Shown: positions 21,511 to 33,842, numbered from the stretch's first letter. The stretch: 64,000 nt of DNA from Molossus alvarezi (GCA_037176705.1 CM073891.1:52888571-52952570), one strand, 5' to 3'. Numbers and translations: made by a program. Notes: generated from the sequence alone by a model not told the origin.

Positions 21511-24500
21511 GCTGAATGGATAAGAAAGCATGACTCATATACATGTTATTTGCAAGAGGCGCACCGCACAACAAAAGACTCACATAGGCTGAAAGTGAAG
21601 GAATGGAAAAAAAACAAACAAATGAAAAGAAATAAAAAGCTGGGGTAGCTACACTTTTATCTGATAAAATAGACTTCAAAATGAAGGCCATAACTAGAGA
21701 CAAAGAAGGCCACTATATAATATTGAAAGGATTTATCCAACAGGAGGATATAACCTTGTTAAACATATATGTTCCTAACCTAAAAGCAGTAAAATACATT
21801 TAAAAACTTTTGGAGGACTTCAGAGGAGAAATAAACAGCAATACAATCAATACCAGGGGACATCAACATCCTGCTAACATCACTGGATAGATCCTCTAGA
21901 CAAAAAATTATCAAAGATACAGAGACTCTAAATGATGCACTAGATCAAAAGGATTTAATAGATATCTACAGAGAATTACACCCCAAAACACCAGAATTCA
22001 CATTCTTCTCAAGTGCACATGGGACATTCTCAAAGATAGAACACATGTTACACACAAACTAAGTCTCTACAATTTCAAGAAGATTGAAATCATATCAAGC
22101 ATCCTCTCAGATCACAATGGCATGAGACTAGAAATCAATTACAATGAAAACACTCAAAAACATTCAAACACATGGTGGCTAAATAGCATGTTATAAAACA
22201 CTGAATGGGTTAACAAGGCAATCAAGGGAGAAATTAAAAACTTTCTAGAAACCAGTGAAAATGAACACACAACCCAAAATTAATGGTACCCAGTGAATGC
22301 AGCCCTGAGAGGGAAGTTCACAGCACTACAGGCCTACTTCAAGAAAGAAGAAAAATTTCTAATTGACTATCTAATACAACTTAAAGAACTAGAAAGCAAA
22401 CAAAAAGAAAACCCCAGAGCAAGTAGAAGGAAGGAAATAGTAAAGGTCAGATCAGAAATAAATGACATAAAACTAAAATAACAATGCAAAAGATCGATGA
22501 AACAAAGAGCTGATTCTTAGAAAAGATAAACAAGATTGATGAACCCTTAGCCTGACTCATCAATAAACAAGAGAGAGAGGACCCCAATAAACAATATCAG
22601 AAACAAAGAGAAGAAATAAAAAATGACAGCAAATAACAACTGAAATACAAAGGATTATTAAAGAATAGTATGAACAATTAAATGCAAAAAATTGGACAAT
22701 CTAGTTGAAATGGACAAATTTCTAGAATCCCCCCAGCTCCCAATAGCCCTGATGAACAGAGATGCCAAATCCTTAATTTGCCAAAATATTAGCAAATTGG
22801 ATCCAGCAATACATAAAAAGAGTATTCACCATGACCAAGTGGGATTCATCTTAGGGACGCAAGGCTGGTACAATATTTGCAGGTCAATAAATGTGATATA
22901 CCACATACACAAAATGGAAGATAAAAACAATATGATCATATCAATAGATGCTGAAAAAGCATTTGACAAAATTCAGCACCCATTTCTGATAAAAATGATC
23001 AGCAATGTGGGAAGAGGATCATATCTCAACACAGTAAAGGTCATATATGAAAAACTTATAGCCAGCGTCATACTCAATGGGCAAAAACTACAAGCATTTC
23101 CCTTAAAAACAGGAACAAGACAAGGATGCTCACTTTCACCACTCTTCTTTAACATAGTACTGAAAGTCTTAGCCACAACAATTAGACAAGAAGAAAAAAT
23201 AAAGGATCCAAATTGGAAAGGAGGAAGTGAAACTGTCAGTATGTGCTGATGACATGATATTGTACATAGACAATCCTAAAGACTCCATCAAAAATCTACC
23301 AGATTTAATAAATGAATTTGGCAAAGTAGCAGAATACAAAATTAACATCAAAAAATCGACTGCATTCTCATACACGAATAATGAACTCACAGAAAGAGAA
23401 ACTAAAAAAAACCGCAATTACCATTGCAGCAAAAAGAATTTAAACACCTAGGAATAAAGTTAGCCAAAGAATTAAAGGACCTGTTCGCAGAAAACTACAG
23501 GACATTGAAAAAAGAAATATAGGAAGATATTAAAAAAGTGGAAGCATATACCCTGTTCATAGATTGAAAGAATTAACATAATTAAAATCCACATACTACC
23601 ACCCAGTTGGTGTGGCTCTGTGGTTGAGCATCGACCCATGCACCAGGTGGTCACCAGTTTAATTCCAGGTCAGGGCACATGCCCAGGGTATGGACCAAAT
23701 ACCCAGTGGGGGCATGCAGGAGGTGGCCAATCCATGTTCTCTCTCATTTATGTTTTAATCTCTTTCTCCCTCTCGCTTCCTCTCTCTCTAAAATAAATAA
23801 AGAAAAAAAAAATGTCAATACTACCCAAAGCAATCTATAGATTCAATGCAATCCCCATTAAAATACCAACTACATACTTCACAGAACAAGAACAAATACT
23901 CCAAAAGTTTATATGGAACCAAAAGAGACCCCAAATAGCCACAGTAATTTTGAAAAAGAAGGAAAAAAGGGAGGGATCACAATACCACATATCAAATTAT
24001 ACTACAAAACCATGGTAATTAATACAGCCTGGTACTGGCACAAGTACTGACATATAGATCAATGGAATAGAACAGAGAACCCATATATCAACCCAAGACA
24101 ATATGCACAATTAATATTTGCCAAAGGTGGCAAGAGTATATAGTGGAGTATAGACAGTCTCTTCAGTAAATGATGTTTGAATAATTGTACAGGTACATGC
24201 AAAAAAAAAAAAAATGAAAATAGACCAACAATTTACAGCACACACATGAATAAACTCAAAATGGAGAAAAGACTTAAATGTCACTCATGAAAGCATAAAA
24301 ATTCTAGAAGAAAGCATAGGCCACAAAATCTCAGACATCACATTTATTAGAATTTTAACTGATATATCACCCAAGGCAAAAGAAACCACGGATAAATTTA
24401 ATAAATGGGACTACATCAAACTAAAAATTTTGCACAGGAATAGAAAGCAGAATCAAAATGAAAAGGGAACACATTCTCTGGGAAAACATGTTTTCCAATT

Positions 24501-25179
24501 GTACATCAGATAAGGGGTTAATATGTAAATATATAAAGTACTCATACAAAGCAACAAAAGAAGAACTATCCAATTACAAAATTGGCGGAGGACCTAAATA
24601 GACACTTCTTATGTCAGAAGAGGACATATGAAAAAATGCTCAGTGTCACTAATCATCAGAGAGATGCAAATTAAATCAATTATGAGTTATCACCTTATAC
24701 CTGCCAGAATGGCTGCCATCAACAAATCATCAACCAAGTGCTGGCAAGGGTGTGGAGAAAAGGAGACTCTACTACACTGCTGGTGAGAATGCAGACTGGT
24801 GCAGCCAGTATGAAAAACTCTATGATGTTACATCAAAAAATTAAAAATTGAACTGCCATTTGACCCAGTGATCCCACTTCTAGGAATATACTGTAAGAAG
24901 TCTGAAACACCAATCAGAAAGAATATATGTGCCCCTTTGTTCATAGCAGCACTATTTACAATAGCTAAGATCTGGACACAGCCCAAGTGTCCATCAATAG
25001 AAGAGTGGATAAAAAAGCTGTGGTAATAATACACAATGGAATATTATGCATCTGTAAGAAAGGAAGACCTCTTAACCTTTGAGACAACATGGAGGGACCT
25101 GGAGAGTGTTATCCTAAGCAAAACAAGCCAATCAGAGAAAGACAAATATCACATCATCTCACTTCTTTGTGGACTATAA
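21511..25179 (+). pseudogene. L1-alpha ORF2 pseudogene, RT N-terminal deletion
   Basis: Frame 22692-23249 joins MDKFLES directly to [10 protein letters not shown]. About 100 residues between the RT start and the [13 protein letters not shown] segment (including SPGPDGF) are gone. The same frame keeps [25 protein letters not shown] (the first catalytic Asp region) and [15 protein letters not shown]. The next frame has CADD at 23242-23253 in place of FADD. TAA lies at 25177-25179. Many stops; inactive. A SINE splits it at 23601. Confidence 0.85.
23601..23810 (+). mobile_element. Ves-type SINE inside L1-alpha ORF2
   Basis: The head ACCCAGTTGGTGTGGCTCTG, B box CAGTTTAATTCCAGG, CT-rich body and AAATAAATAAAGAAAAAA tail are clear. 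The target duplication is diverged: AATCCACATACTACC (23586-23600) against AATGTCAATACTACC (23811-23825). Confidence 0.85.
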
Positions 25180-25542
25180 TGAACAAAACAAACTGATGAA
25201 TGAAATAGACTCAGACACACAGAAGTAGGGTACAGACTGACAAACCTCAGAAGAGGGGATGGGCGGGAGGGAAGAGATAAACCACAGAACTTATATGCAT
25301 GTATGCGTAATGATAGACATAGACAACAATGCTAGGGATGGTCAGGGGGAGGAGATCAGGAGGGTAGTGTCAATGAGGGAAAAAGGAGAAACATTTGTAA
25401 CAAAAATAAATTAATAAAAAATAAAAATTAAAAAAAATAATAAACTGCAATGATTTAAATTTAAATTTCTTTCGATTGGGTATAAAACATTTTAAAGAAT
25501 GTTACGATAAAACACTAACTTTGAAATGACAAATACATATAT

Positions 25543-26100
25543 AGTGATAGCACTTCTAAGAAGCCTGTAACACCAGTCAGAAAGAATATATGCATACCTA
25601 TGTTCATAACAGTGCTATTTAAAATAGCTAACATCTGGAAACAACCCAAATGCCCATCAGTAGATGAGTAGATAAAAAAGCTGTGGAACATTTACACAAT
25701 AGAATACTAGGAAGCTATAAGAAAAAAAGATTTCTTACTCTTTGAGATGACATGGCGGGACCTGGAGAGTATTATGCTAAGCTAAGTAAGTCAGTCAGAA
25801 AAAGACAATTATCACATGATCTCACTTATTTGTGTAATATAATGAACAATTAGCTGATGAACAAAGTAGATCCAGAGACATGGAAGTAGGAAACAGACTG
25901 ACAAATCTCAGGGGAAAGTGGGGTGGGGGGCTAGAGGAGATAAACCAAAAAACTTACATGTATATATGTATAACCAATGGACACAGACAACAGTGCAGTG
26001 AAGTCAAGGGGTGGGGGAAACGGGGAGGACGGTGTCAGTGGGGGAAAAATGGAGGAACATCTGTAATACTTTCAACAACAAAGATAAATTTTTAAAAATT
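25543..26100 (+). mobile_element. 5'-truncated L1 3' end
   Basis: It starts inside the ORF2 C-terminus (AGAAGCCTGTAACACCAG; CATCTGGAAACAACCCAAATG). It passes the stop in TATTTGTGTAATATAATG and ends in a 3'UTR with GGAAGTAGGAAACAGACTGAC and an A-rich tail. It is a separate copy from L1-alpha, which ends about 100 bases upstream. Confidence 0.85.
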
Positions 26101-26439
26101 AAACAGCACAAAAAAATAAAAAATTTCACCTTCCAAAAAAATTTTAAAAACTTAGGTGTGGTACAGTTGAAGAAATCATAATGTTGGTTTGGTTGGCTTG
26201 GAAAATTATGTCAAAATCAATAAGCAGCTGCATAAATGACAAGGACCAGACTCTCCGTTCTAGTGAGGTAGATTGTGGAAGGCAAAGTTGCCTATGTGAA
26301 TAGTAGATTAAACAGCTGAGTATGCAATGTGGCTAAGGGGATTATGGGTCTGCCCACCTTACCTAAAAATGTCTTTCTGCTACTTGTTAGACACAGTGCC
26401 TATAATGAAACCCTGAGAATTTTATTTCTGTGAGTCTTG
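26101..26439. other. Unassigned DNA
   Basis: No family or gene recognised. Confidence 0.5.
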
Positions 26440-26940
26440 AAAATATTGTAAAAATATTTTTTGTGTGAACTATAAGATACATATGTAGAAGTACATAAAC
26501 CATAAAGTTTAATAATTACAGTAATTATCAAGTGATCACCTGAGTAGCCACCACGTAAATCAAGAAATAAAACTTTGACAATACTTGCTGTGTATCCCCA
26601 GAAAATCACAGCCACTTCCCTCTTTCCCAAAGGTTCTTGTATTTATGGTAAAAGTTTCTTTCCTTTATGGTTTTACCAGCTATGCATGCATTTCTAAGCA
26701 ACATAATTAAATTTTCCTGTTTTTCAAAACTGTAAAAATGGAGTTGTGCTATAGGTGGTTTCAATTTCTTGCTTTTTTTGCTAACATTATATGTGAGATA
26801 TATTTACAGTGTGGCATTTAGCCATAGTTAATTCTCTAATTGGTGTATAGAATTCCATAAAACTCTAATAGTGCATGTAAGCTATATTTTCATTGTCTTT
26901 TGAGTTGTTCATATGATTATGCTACTTCAGTCTTTTATTT

Positions 26941-27224
26941 ATTTTTATTTATGTGTGTGTGTATTTATGTATATATGTATTTATTTTAATCCTCACCCGA
27001 GGACATTTTTGCACTTATCTTCCGATAGAGCAGGAGGGAGAAAGGGAGGGAGAGAGAGAAAACATTGATGTGAGTGAGACACATGGAGTGGTTGCCACCC
27101 ACACGACCACAGTCTGGGCTGGGGGCAAACTGCAACCAAGGTCCGTGCTCTTAGTGGGAACCGAATCTGGGAACCTCCGGTCCACAGGCTGACATTCTAA
27201 CCGCTGAGCCAAACCGGCCAGGGC
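26941..27224 (-). mobile_element. Ves-type SINE nested in another SINE's flank, minus
   Basis: Head GGCCCTGGCCGGTTTGGCTC on the minus strand, and the GTCCTCGGGTGAGGAT 3' type. The 13-bp duplication CAGTCTTTTATTT lies at 26928-26940 and 27225-27237. The insertion point lies within the left target duplication and tail of the older SINE. Confidence 0.9.
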
Positions 27225-27237
27225 CAGTCTTTTATTT

Positions 27238-27430
27238 TTAATCCTTACCCAAGGATATTTGAGAGAGAGAGAGAAACATCAATGTGAGAAACATTGATCG
27301 GTTTCGTTCTATACGTGCCCCACCTAGGGATCAAATCTGCAACCTAGGTATACACTCTGACTGGGAATGGAACCCACAGCCTTTTGGTGTATGGAACTAT
27401 GCTCCAACCAATTGAGCCACCTGGCCAGGG
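27238..27430 (-). mobile_element. Older Ves-type SINE, minus
   Basis: Head AGCCCTGGCCAGGTGGCTCAATTGG on the minus strand, with a shortened body. Target duplication CTACTTC(A/G)(A/G)TCTTTT-like lies at 26922-26936 and 27431-27445 with one mismatch. It is older than the SINE at 26941, which split it from its left repeat. Confidence 0.85.
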
Positions 27431-27720
27431 CTACTTCAATCTTTTGATGCTATGACTTACATTGATTGATTTTAATGTTAAACCAATCCCACATGCCTGG
27501 GTTTTGCAACTATTTTTATGTGTTGAGATTAACCTCTATTTTACTTTTGGCATACTAGTCTTACTGAGTTTTGAAATCAAGGATACACTGGCTACATAAA
27601 AAATGTTGGGAAATATTCCCTCTTTCAAGTCTCTGTTAGATTTTTTGCAGAATGATTGTATCACAGAAATATTTTATTAATGAATGTTTGGTAGAATTTT
27701 CTAGTGAAGGACTTGATTTC

Positions 27721-28429
27721 TATTCCCCACTCCTGAGGCAGCCGAATCAAAGCTTCAGTTTCCTGGTCTCTCTCCTAACAGTGGCAGATGTCGGGGCAGG
27801 ATTGGTACTCAGTGACTTGCCTTATCTCTCTGGGATCTGGCTTTCTCTCAGAGTTTGGCAATTCTCCACTATTTTGTCAATGTTTAAAGGTACACTTTTA
27901 ATATTTTTATTCAGTTTTTCTTTTGTTTTTAAGTCTGCATTTTTATTTGTTTTTAAATCTGAGAAAGGTAGGTCTGGATAAATGTTTAATTCCATATAAC
28001 TGGAATTAGAAATGCAAATGTGCTTGGTAGGGTAAACTCTGAATACCTGATTGATTTGAATTCATTCTGGTCCCAGTATATTCCAGAACTGACCTATGTA
28101 GCACTGATGGGATGAAGGTGAAGGATATAAAGCTCTGGCCCCAGTGAGGAGGTCAAACTATGGGAGTAACTCTGACCTCCCATGCCATGCCAGCTCCAAC
28201 TTCTACTGCAAGAAGTAGATATTACTGCTGTCTTGTGACACTTGCATCACCATTTTAGTTCTGTCTTCAACATAACTTTAGTCTCTGATGCCACCTGCTA
28301 AGCTCACTTTTAGTTCCATGACTGCTACGTTCCCAGTACTAACAACAAGCTCTATTCTCATTTCTTCCACATTTTCACTATCTAGTGCATCACAGTTCAT
28401 TAATTAGTGTCTGGAAACCATGAGGCCAC
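27721..28429. other. Unassigned DNA, possibly part of an LTR
   Basis: No gene recognised. A GATATAAAGC box lies near 28126. The 109-residue frame at 27652-27981 has no domain. Confidence 0.4.
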
Positions 28430-28712
28430 CCTGCCTTTGAATGTAAGAGATCTAACTTCAAAAGAAGTAGGTCCTTGAAAAGATTTAGGTGACACTATCA
28501 ATTGGACAGTCTCTGAAGAAAAATCCCAACTCTGGTGCTTGTCCTGGAGTGAGCTGATGCCTCCCTTGCAGCTACATCATGGATCATTTTATCCGTAGTC
28601 TAATCTTACTTCCTTCACTACCTAATAAGTGTTGTTCCATAGTGCACTCCCCAATAAACTTCCTGAGTGCAAATATCCCAGACTCTGTTTCATGGGGAAC
28701 CCGAACCTAAGG
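28430..28712 (+). mobile_element. LTR-like 3' end (ERVL-type, family unresolved)
   Basis: A polyadenylation signal AATAAA at 28653-28658 is followed by CTTCCTGAGTGCAAAT, CTCTGTTTCATGGGGAACCCG and AACCTAAGG, like the 3' end of old mammalian LTRs. The left border is unclear; it may extend back to about 27720, a region I could not assign. Confidence 0.4.
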
Positions 28713-29944
28713 TAAAGTTTTCAAATAATTAGGGGGAGTCGGTGATGATATCAACTAGAGAGGTAGTGAGTGGCAAATTCTGATGACTCAAAGTTCTAAC
28801 TGATATTTGGTGGAAAGAAGGGAAAGGGAAGAATGGTCTGCAGGAGACAATGAGAAGCAAGGACCATCTTCACTCCCAACTGTACAGTGTGGGAGAGGAA
28901 ACAACCTTCATTTGAGAAGGCCAAAGTAGAAGCAGAGTCTTGAAGGGATTGCCAACTTTCAGTGAGAACAAGAAAGTAAAGGAAATGTCCATGAAGGCTG
29001 ATGTTTTCTGATGGTTGAACATGAGTTTCAAAGAACTGGGAGAAAGGGAAGGAGTAAGATAACATTTAAAAGGAGGATATTCAGAATTGGTTGGGGTTTA
29101 GTGTAAGCGGGAGGAGAGATGACCTAGAATCATATGAGATAAAGGACAATAAAATTAGTGGTAGGGTTACCAAAGCAGAGCAGGCAGGAGAGGCTGGTCC
29201 TGTGGGTGAAGACCCGTGAGGGCTGTTTCCAGGAATGCAAAGTATTGGAGTCTCATACGCTTCCACCAGAGTTTATGTGAAGGCTAAAATGGAGTGGCTT
29301 ATATTTGGTCATCAATACTCTGAGCATCTCTCTTTAATTCTGCACAGGGAGAAACAGTCTTTCCTTAATTTAACACTTCTAGCACACTTATGAGATCATG
29401 TGAATTAGTTTATTCTTTTTCTCACATTCACAACAGTCAGAAGCTATGAAACATACACTTTCTATCATAAAAATTTTCTCTTCCTAATCGCTGATATGGC
29501 ATCAAGTTAAAGATGTTTGGCTTTAATAAGAAGTTTTAGCAATTGAAGTAGTCAAGCAAAAATCCCCATGTTAATCTCAACTCCATTAAACATACACATA
29601 TAAAGAAAAAAATCCTTATCTGCCAAGTGGAAAGAATAAAATTATCAAGAAATAAAAATATGTTTGTGTTTATAAGAAGCCAAGGTGAGGTATAGTCAAA
29701 GGAGGTAAAAATGGATGAAATTAAAATACAATTCTGCTGCGTTTTCAAAGAATAAGTGTTGATGTTTGTTACTTGAAAAAAAAAAAAACAAAAAAAAACA
29801 TTTCTGACAATTTTAATGACTGATGAACAAAGAAAGCCTTTCCATTTTGTCCAAAGAAGAAATTTATGATCAAATCCTTATAAAGGAACAACCTTAATTC
29901 TAATCCCATCTTTGCCCTGAGTAACCTGGGGAAAAATCACTGAT
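28713..29944. other. Mostly unassigned DNA
   Basis: 28740-29280 is purine-rich and loosely like the ancient repeat traced at 49 kb. A broken A-run lies at 29777-29800. No gene recognised. Confidence 0.4.
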
Positions 29945-30130
29945 TTATTGATTAATTCACACACAAAAAGTATTTGTTTTGTATCGACTATGTTCCAGGC
30001 ATTGAACTTAATGTTGAAGATAAAGCTGTAGAGAAGATGGAGGCCATTCTTCCCCTCATTGAACCAGGGGTGACTAGCTGGATGCAGACAAACAAGCAGA
30101 CAACTACAGTATGGTCAATTCTAGTGGAGA
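29945..30130 (-). repeat. L2 LINE 3' end, minus
   Basis: TTGATTAATTCACACACAAA, then AGTATTTGTTTTGTATCGACTATGTTCCAGGCATTGAAC and GGCCATTCTTCCCCTCATTGA, is the reverse of the L2 3' end. It is diverged. Confidence 0.65.
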
Positions 30131-30422
30131 AAACACAAAGCACAAAAAAGGGACCCTACCTTAAGGTAAGTAGGAGTCAGAATAATGAGATAAATGGAAG
30201 GGTGTCCGTAGCTCCTAAGGTCCAATGTAGGGGACTTCTTGTCAAAACAGACTTGACTTGTTCATACATGATAAGGGGAGGGGAGCAGCCAAGAGTTAAA
30301 GCAGATGAAACAGTTTAATCTTTACTTTGGGAATGATGAGTCACTGATTATACTTGCATTTTCTAAATATCACTCTGACCACAGGGAGGGTATGGATTGG
30401 CAACAGAGCTTGAAGAGACTAA
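30131..30422. other. Unassigned DNA
   Basis: No family recognised. The 114-residue frame from 29974 overlaps the L2 and is not coding. Confidence 0.5.
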
Positions 30423-30689
30423 ACCAGGTGATTTTTAAAATTATTTAATTAATTTATTTTTGTTAGATATTTCTCCTTTCCCCCCATTGACACCCTCCTC
30501 CCATTCCCCACCCTGGCACCTCCAGCATTATTGTCTATATCCATTGGTTATGATTATATGCATAAGTTCTTTGGTTTTTCTCTTCCCTCCCACCTCCCCC
30601 TCATCTCCTCCTCTGAAGTTTGTCAGTTTGAACCCTACTTCTATATCTCTAGGTCTATTTTGTTCATAACCTTTTTTTGTTCATTATAT

Positions 30690-32440
30690 TTCACAAATAA
30701 GTGAGATCATGTGAAACTTGTCTTTGGCTGCACCAGTCTCCATTCCCACCAGCAGTGTACTATAGTCCCCTTTTCTCCACACCCTCACCAGCACTTGTTT
30801 GACGATTTGTTGATGGCAGCCATTCTGACAGGTGTGAGTTAATACCTCATTGTTGTTTTAATTTGCATCTCTCTGATGATTAGTGATGCTGAGCATTTTT
30901 TCATATGTCTCTTGGCCATTGGTATGTCTTGTTTGGACACATGTCTACTTAAGTCCTCTGCACTTTTTTTTTTTTTTTTGAATTTTTTGTCTTCCTTCTG
31001 TTGAGTTGTATAAGTACTCTATATATTTTGGAAATTAACTCCTTATCTGATGTATCATTGGCAATTATACTCTCCCATATAGTGGGTTTCCTTTCCATTT
31101 TGATGCTTGTGTCTTTTACTGTGCAGAAGCTTTTTAATTTAATGTAAGTCCCATGTATTAATTTTTTGTCTTTGTTTCTCTTGCTTTAGGCATTGTATCA
31201 GTAAAAATTCTGCTGTATGTGATGTCTGAAATTTTGTTGCAATATTCTGTCTCTTAGTGTCTTGGTGAGTCTGGTTAAAGGTTGATCAGTCTTGTTTATC
31301 TTTTCAAAGAACCAGCTCTTCATTTCATTGATTTTTTTTTAAGTCTCTGTGTCATTTATTTCTGCTCTGATTTTATTATTTCCTTCTTTCTTCTAATCAT
31401 GGTTTTTCTTTTTGTTCTCTTTCTAAATCTTTAAGTTGTTGGGTTAGATAGTTCAGTAGAAATTTTTGTTCTTTCTTGAGGCAGGCCTGTATTGCTATGA
31501 ACTTCCCTCTTGGGACTGCTTTTGCTGTGGCCCGTAGATTTTGTATTGTTGTGTGTTCATTTTCATTAGTTTCCAGGAAGTTTTTTATTTATCTCTTGAT
31601 CTCATTGGTAACCCATTTATTGTTTAGTAACATGCTATTTAGCCTTCATGTGTTTGAATGTTTTTGAGTGTTTTTATTGTAATCAATATCTAGTTTCATG
31701 CCATTGTGATCTGAGAAGATGCTTGATATGATTTCAATCTTCTTGATTTTGTAGAGACTTACTTTGTGTCTTACATGTGTCTATCTTTAAGAATGTCCCA
31801 TATGCACTTGAGAAGAATGTATATTCTGCAGCTTTGGGGTGAAATGTTCTGTAAATATCAATTAAGCCCAACTGATCTAGTACATCATTTAAGGACTCTG
31901 TTTCTTTGTTAATTATTTTTTGTCTAGAAGATCTATGCCATGGTGTCAGAGGGTGCTAAAGTCACCCAATATGATTGTATTGCTATTGATCTCTCCCTTG
32001 AAGTCATCCAAAAGTTTTTAAATATATTTTGGCGTTCCTATATTTGATGCATATGTGTTTACCAGGGTTATATCCACTTATTGGATTGATCCCTTTAATA
32101 TTATGCAGTGACCTTCTATGTCTCTTATTATGGCCTTCATTTTGAAATCTATCTTATCAGATATGAGTATTGCTACACCAGCTTTTTTTTTTTTTTTTTC
32201 ATTTCCATTTGCTGGAAACATTTTTTTCCATCCCTTCACTTTCATCCTATGTGAGTCTTTTGTTGTGAGGTGGGTTTCTTGTAGACAGCATATATATGGG
32301 TCGTGTTTTCTTATACAATCAGCTATCCTATCTATGACTTGATTGGAGCATTTAAGCAATTTACATTTAAGATTATTATTGATAGATACTTATTAGTTAC
32401 CATTTTTATTTTATGCCTGTGTTCCCCCACCCCCTCTTTC
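30690..32440 (-). pseudogene. L1 ORF2 remnant lacking the RT core
   Basis: The endonuclease piece at 32078-32359 retains the QETHL Glu and the TKDSHR stretch. Linker sequence runs to about 31260. The (F/Y)ADD region is absent. The C-terminal part (30722-31215) lacks the segment before the stop. The frame is also broken by stops. Confidence 0.8.
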
Positions 32441-32475
32441 TTCTTCTTCTTACAACAGTCCCTTTAGCAATTCTT

Positions 32476-32722
32476 TTTTTTTTTTTTATCTTCACCCGAG
32501 GACATTTTTCTATTTTTGCTCAGACAGAATGGGAGGAAAAGAGAGGAAGAGAGACAGAGAAACATTGACATGAGAGAGACACATCGAGTGGCTGCCTCCC
32601 CCACAACCCCAACGGGGCCGGGGACAAACTGCAACCGAGGAACATGCCCTTAGATGGAACCAAACCCAAGTCTCTCCGGATCATGGGCTGATGCTCTAAC
32701 CGCTGAGCCAAACTGGCCAGGG
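32476..32722 (-). mobile_element. Ves-type SINE inside L1, minus
   Basis: GTCCTCGGGTGAAGAT 3' type. Target duplication CCCTTTAGCA(A/T)TTCTT lies at 32460-32475 and 32723-32738 (one mismatch in 16). Minus-strand B box TTGGGTTTGGTTCC. Confidence 0.9.
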
Positions 32723-32861
32723 CCCTTTAGCATTTCTTGCAATTCTGGTTCTATGGCAGTAAATTCCTTTACCACCCCAAATGTGCACGATCTCGTCTGG
32801 ACCAGGTGATTTAAAAAATTGTTTTCTACCAAACACATTTTATAATTTGATTTAATAAATC

Positions 32862-33041
32862 ATTTTTAAAAGTTTTTCTAGTGATTTTTAGAGAGAGAAA
32901 GGGAGAAGTCAATAGAGAGAGAAACATCAATGCAAGAATGAAACATCAAACCCGAGATTCCCAGACTGGGAATCAAACCAGCAATCGTTCAATACACAGG
33001 ATGACACCTAACCAACTTAGGCACAACAGTCAGGACCAATG
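32862..33041 (-). mobile_element. Older Ves-type SINE, minus
   Basis: Diverged head near 33035 (GTCCTGACTGTTGTGCC). The body reads CCTAAAAATC... at the left. Target duplication TAATAAATC lies at 32853-32861 and 33042-33050. Confidence 0.75.
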
Positions 33042-33104
33042 TAATAAATCTTATAGAAGTTCTGCAAGCAATGGCTAGGTCATTCAGAGCAGCCATGAAT
33101 ATAA

Positions 33105-33157
33105 TAAGGGCTAACATTATAAACCTACTGCAGATCAGGGCCTGTTCTAAGCACTTA
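33105..33157 (-). repeat. MIR, left part, split by L1
   Basis: CAGATCAGGGCCTGTTCTAAGCACTTAAAATTAATC is a reverse MIR segment. Its continuation is at 34531-34720, after the inserted L1. Confidence 0.7.
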
Positions 33158-33404
33158 AAATTAATCTCTTTTTTTGATTAATTTTTGTTACAGATGTTTC
33201 TCCTTTTCCCCCCACTGATTCCTCCCTCCCCCTCCCTCCCTGCCCTTTCCCCAGTTTGTTGTCCATGTCCACTGTTCATGCATACATGCATATAAGTTCT
33301 GTGATTTCTCTCTCCCCCACCAGCCCCCCTCTTTAGGGGATTGTCAGTCTGTACCCCACTTCCACGTCTCTGGGACTACTCCATTCCTCAGACTGTTATG
33401 TTCA

Positions 33405-33842
33405 TTATATTCCACAAATAAGTGAGATCATATGAAATTTGTCTTTCTCTGTTTGGCTTGTTTCACTTAGGATGATACTTTCCAGGTACCTCCATGTAGT
33501 CTCAAAGGATAAGAGATCTTTCTTTCTTACAGCTCCATAGTACTCCATTGTGTATATGTACCACTGCTTTTTTATCCATTCATCCACTGATGGACACCTG
33601 GGCTGTTTTCAGATCTTAGCTATTATAAATACTGCTGCTACAAACATGGGGGTACATATATTCTTTCAGATTGGTGTTTCAGGCTTCTTAGGGTATATTC
33701 CTAGAAGTGGAATCACTGGGTCAAATGGAAGTTCAATTTTTAATTTTTTGAGGTAACACCATATTGTTTTCCATAGTGGCTGCACCAGTCTGCATTCCCA
33801 CCAGCAGTGCACTGGAGTCCCCTTTTCTCCACACCCTCGCCA
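33405..33842 (-). pseudogene. L1 ORF2 C-terminus (non-inverted part)
   Basis: Minus-strand frame 33587-33405 ends with HMISLICGI and a stop, the family C-terminus. Upstream codons (33842-33666) include the [15 protein letters not shown] segment with part of the Cys-rich motif. Broken by a frame change. Confidence 0.8.

Larger units (their letters stand above)
21496..25440 (+). mobile_element. L1-alpha, 3' part
   Basis: After the right target duplication the endonuclease resumes at GTAGCTGAATGGATAAGAAAGC, exactly where L1-alpha broke at 12008. It runs to a 3'UTR with CAGAAGTAGGGTACAGACTGAC, then AGAACTTATATGCATGTATG, and a tail near 25400-25440. It has an internal RT deletion near 22735 and a SINE at 23601. 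Confidence 0.88.
26440..27720 (-). mobile_element. Old L1 (L1M/HAL-like), minus, with two SINEs
   Basis: 26440-26920 resembles an old L1 3'UTR in reverse (GTAGCCACCACGTAAATCAAGAAATA; TTTTACCAGCTATGCATGCAT). 27446-27720 resembles RT in reverse (TTAAACCAATCCCACATGCCTGG; GAATGTTTGGTAGAATTTTCTAGTGAAG). The jump between them implies an internal deletion or two copies. Confidence 0.55.
30435..32800 (-). mobile_element. L1 with target duplication and internal deletions, minus
   Basis: ACCAGGTGATTT lies at 30423-30434 and 32801-32812, a perfect 12-bp duplication. Inside, on the minus strand, the order is part of the ORF1 end, endonuclease (32359-32078 frame: CCLQETHLTTKDSHRMKVK; AGVAILISDKIDFKMKAI), the linker, then a jump near 31245 that drops all the RT. 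The C-terminal region follows, with a second jump near 30720 and the 3'UTR. So it kept both ends but lost the RT core. A SINE lies at 32476. Confidence 0.88.

Noticed and set aside
22692..23249. 185-residue open frame as a new RT gene
   Set aside because: It is L1-alpha ORF2 with an internal deletion, preceded and followed by stops in the same element.
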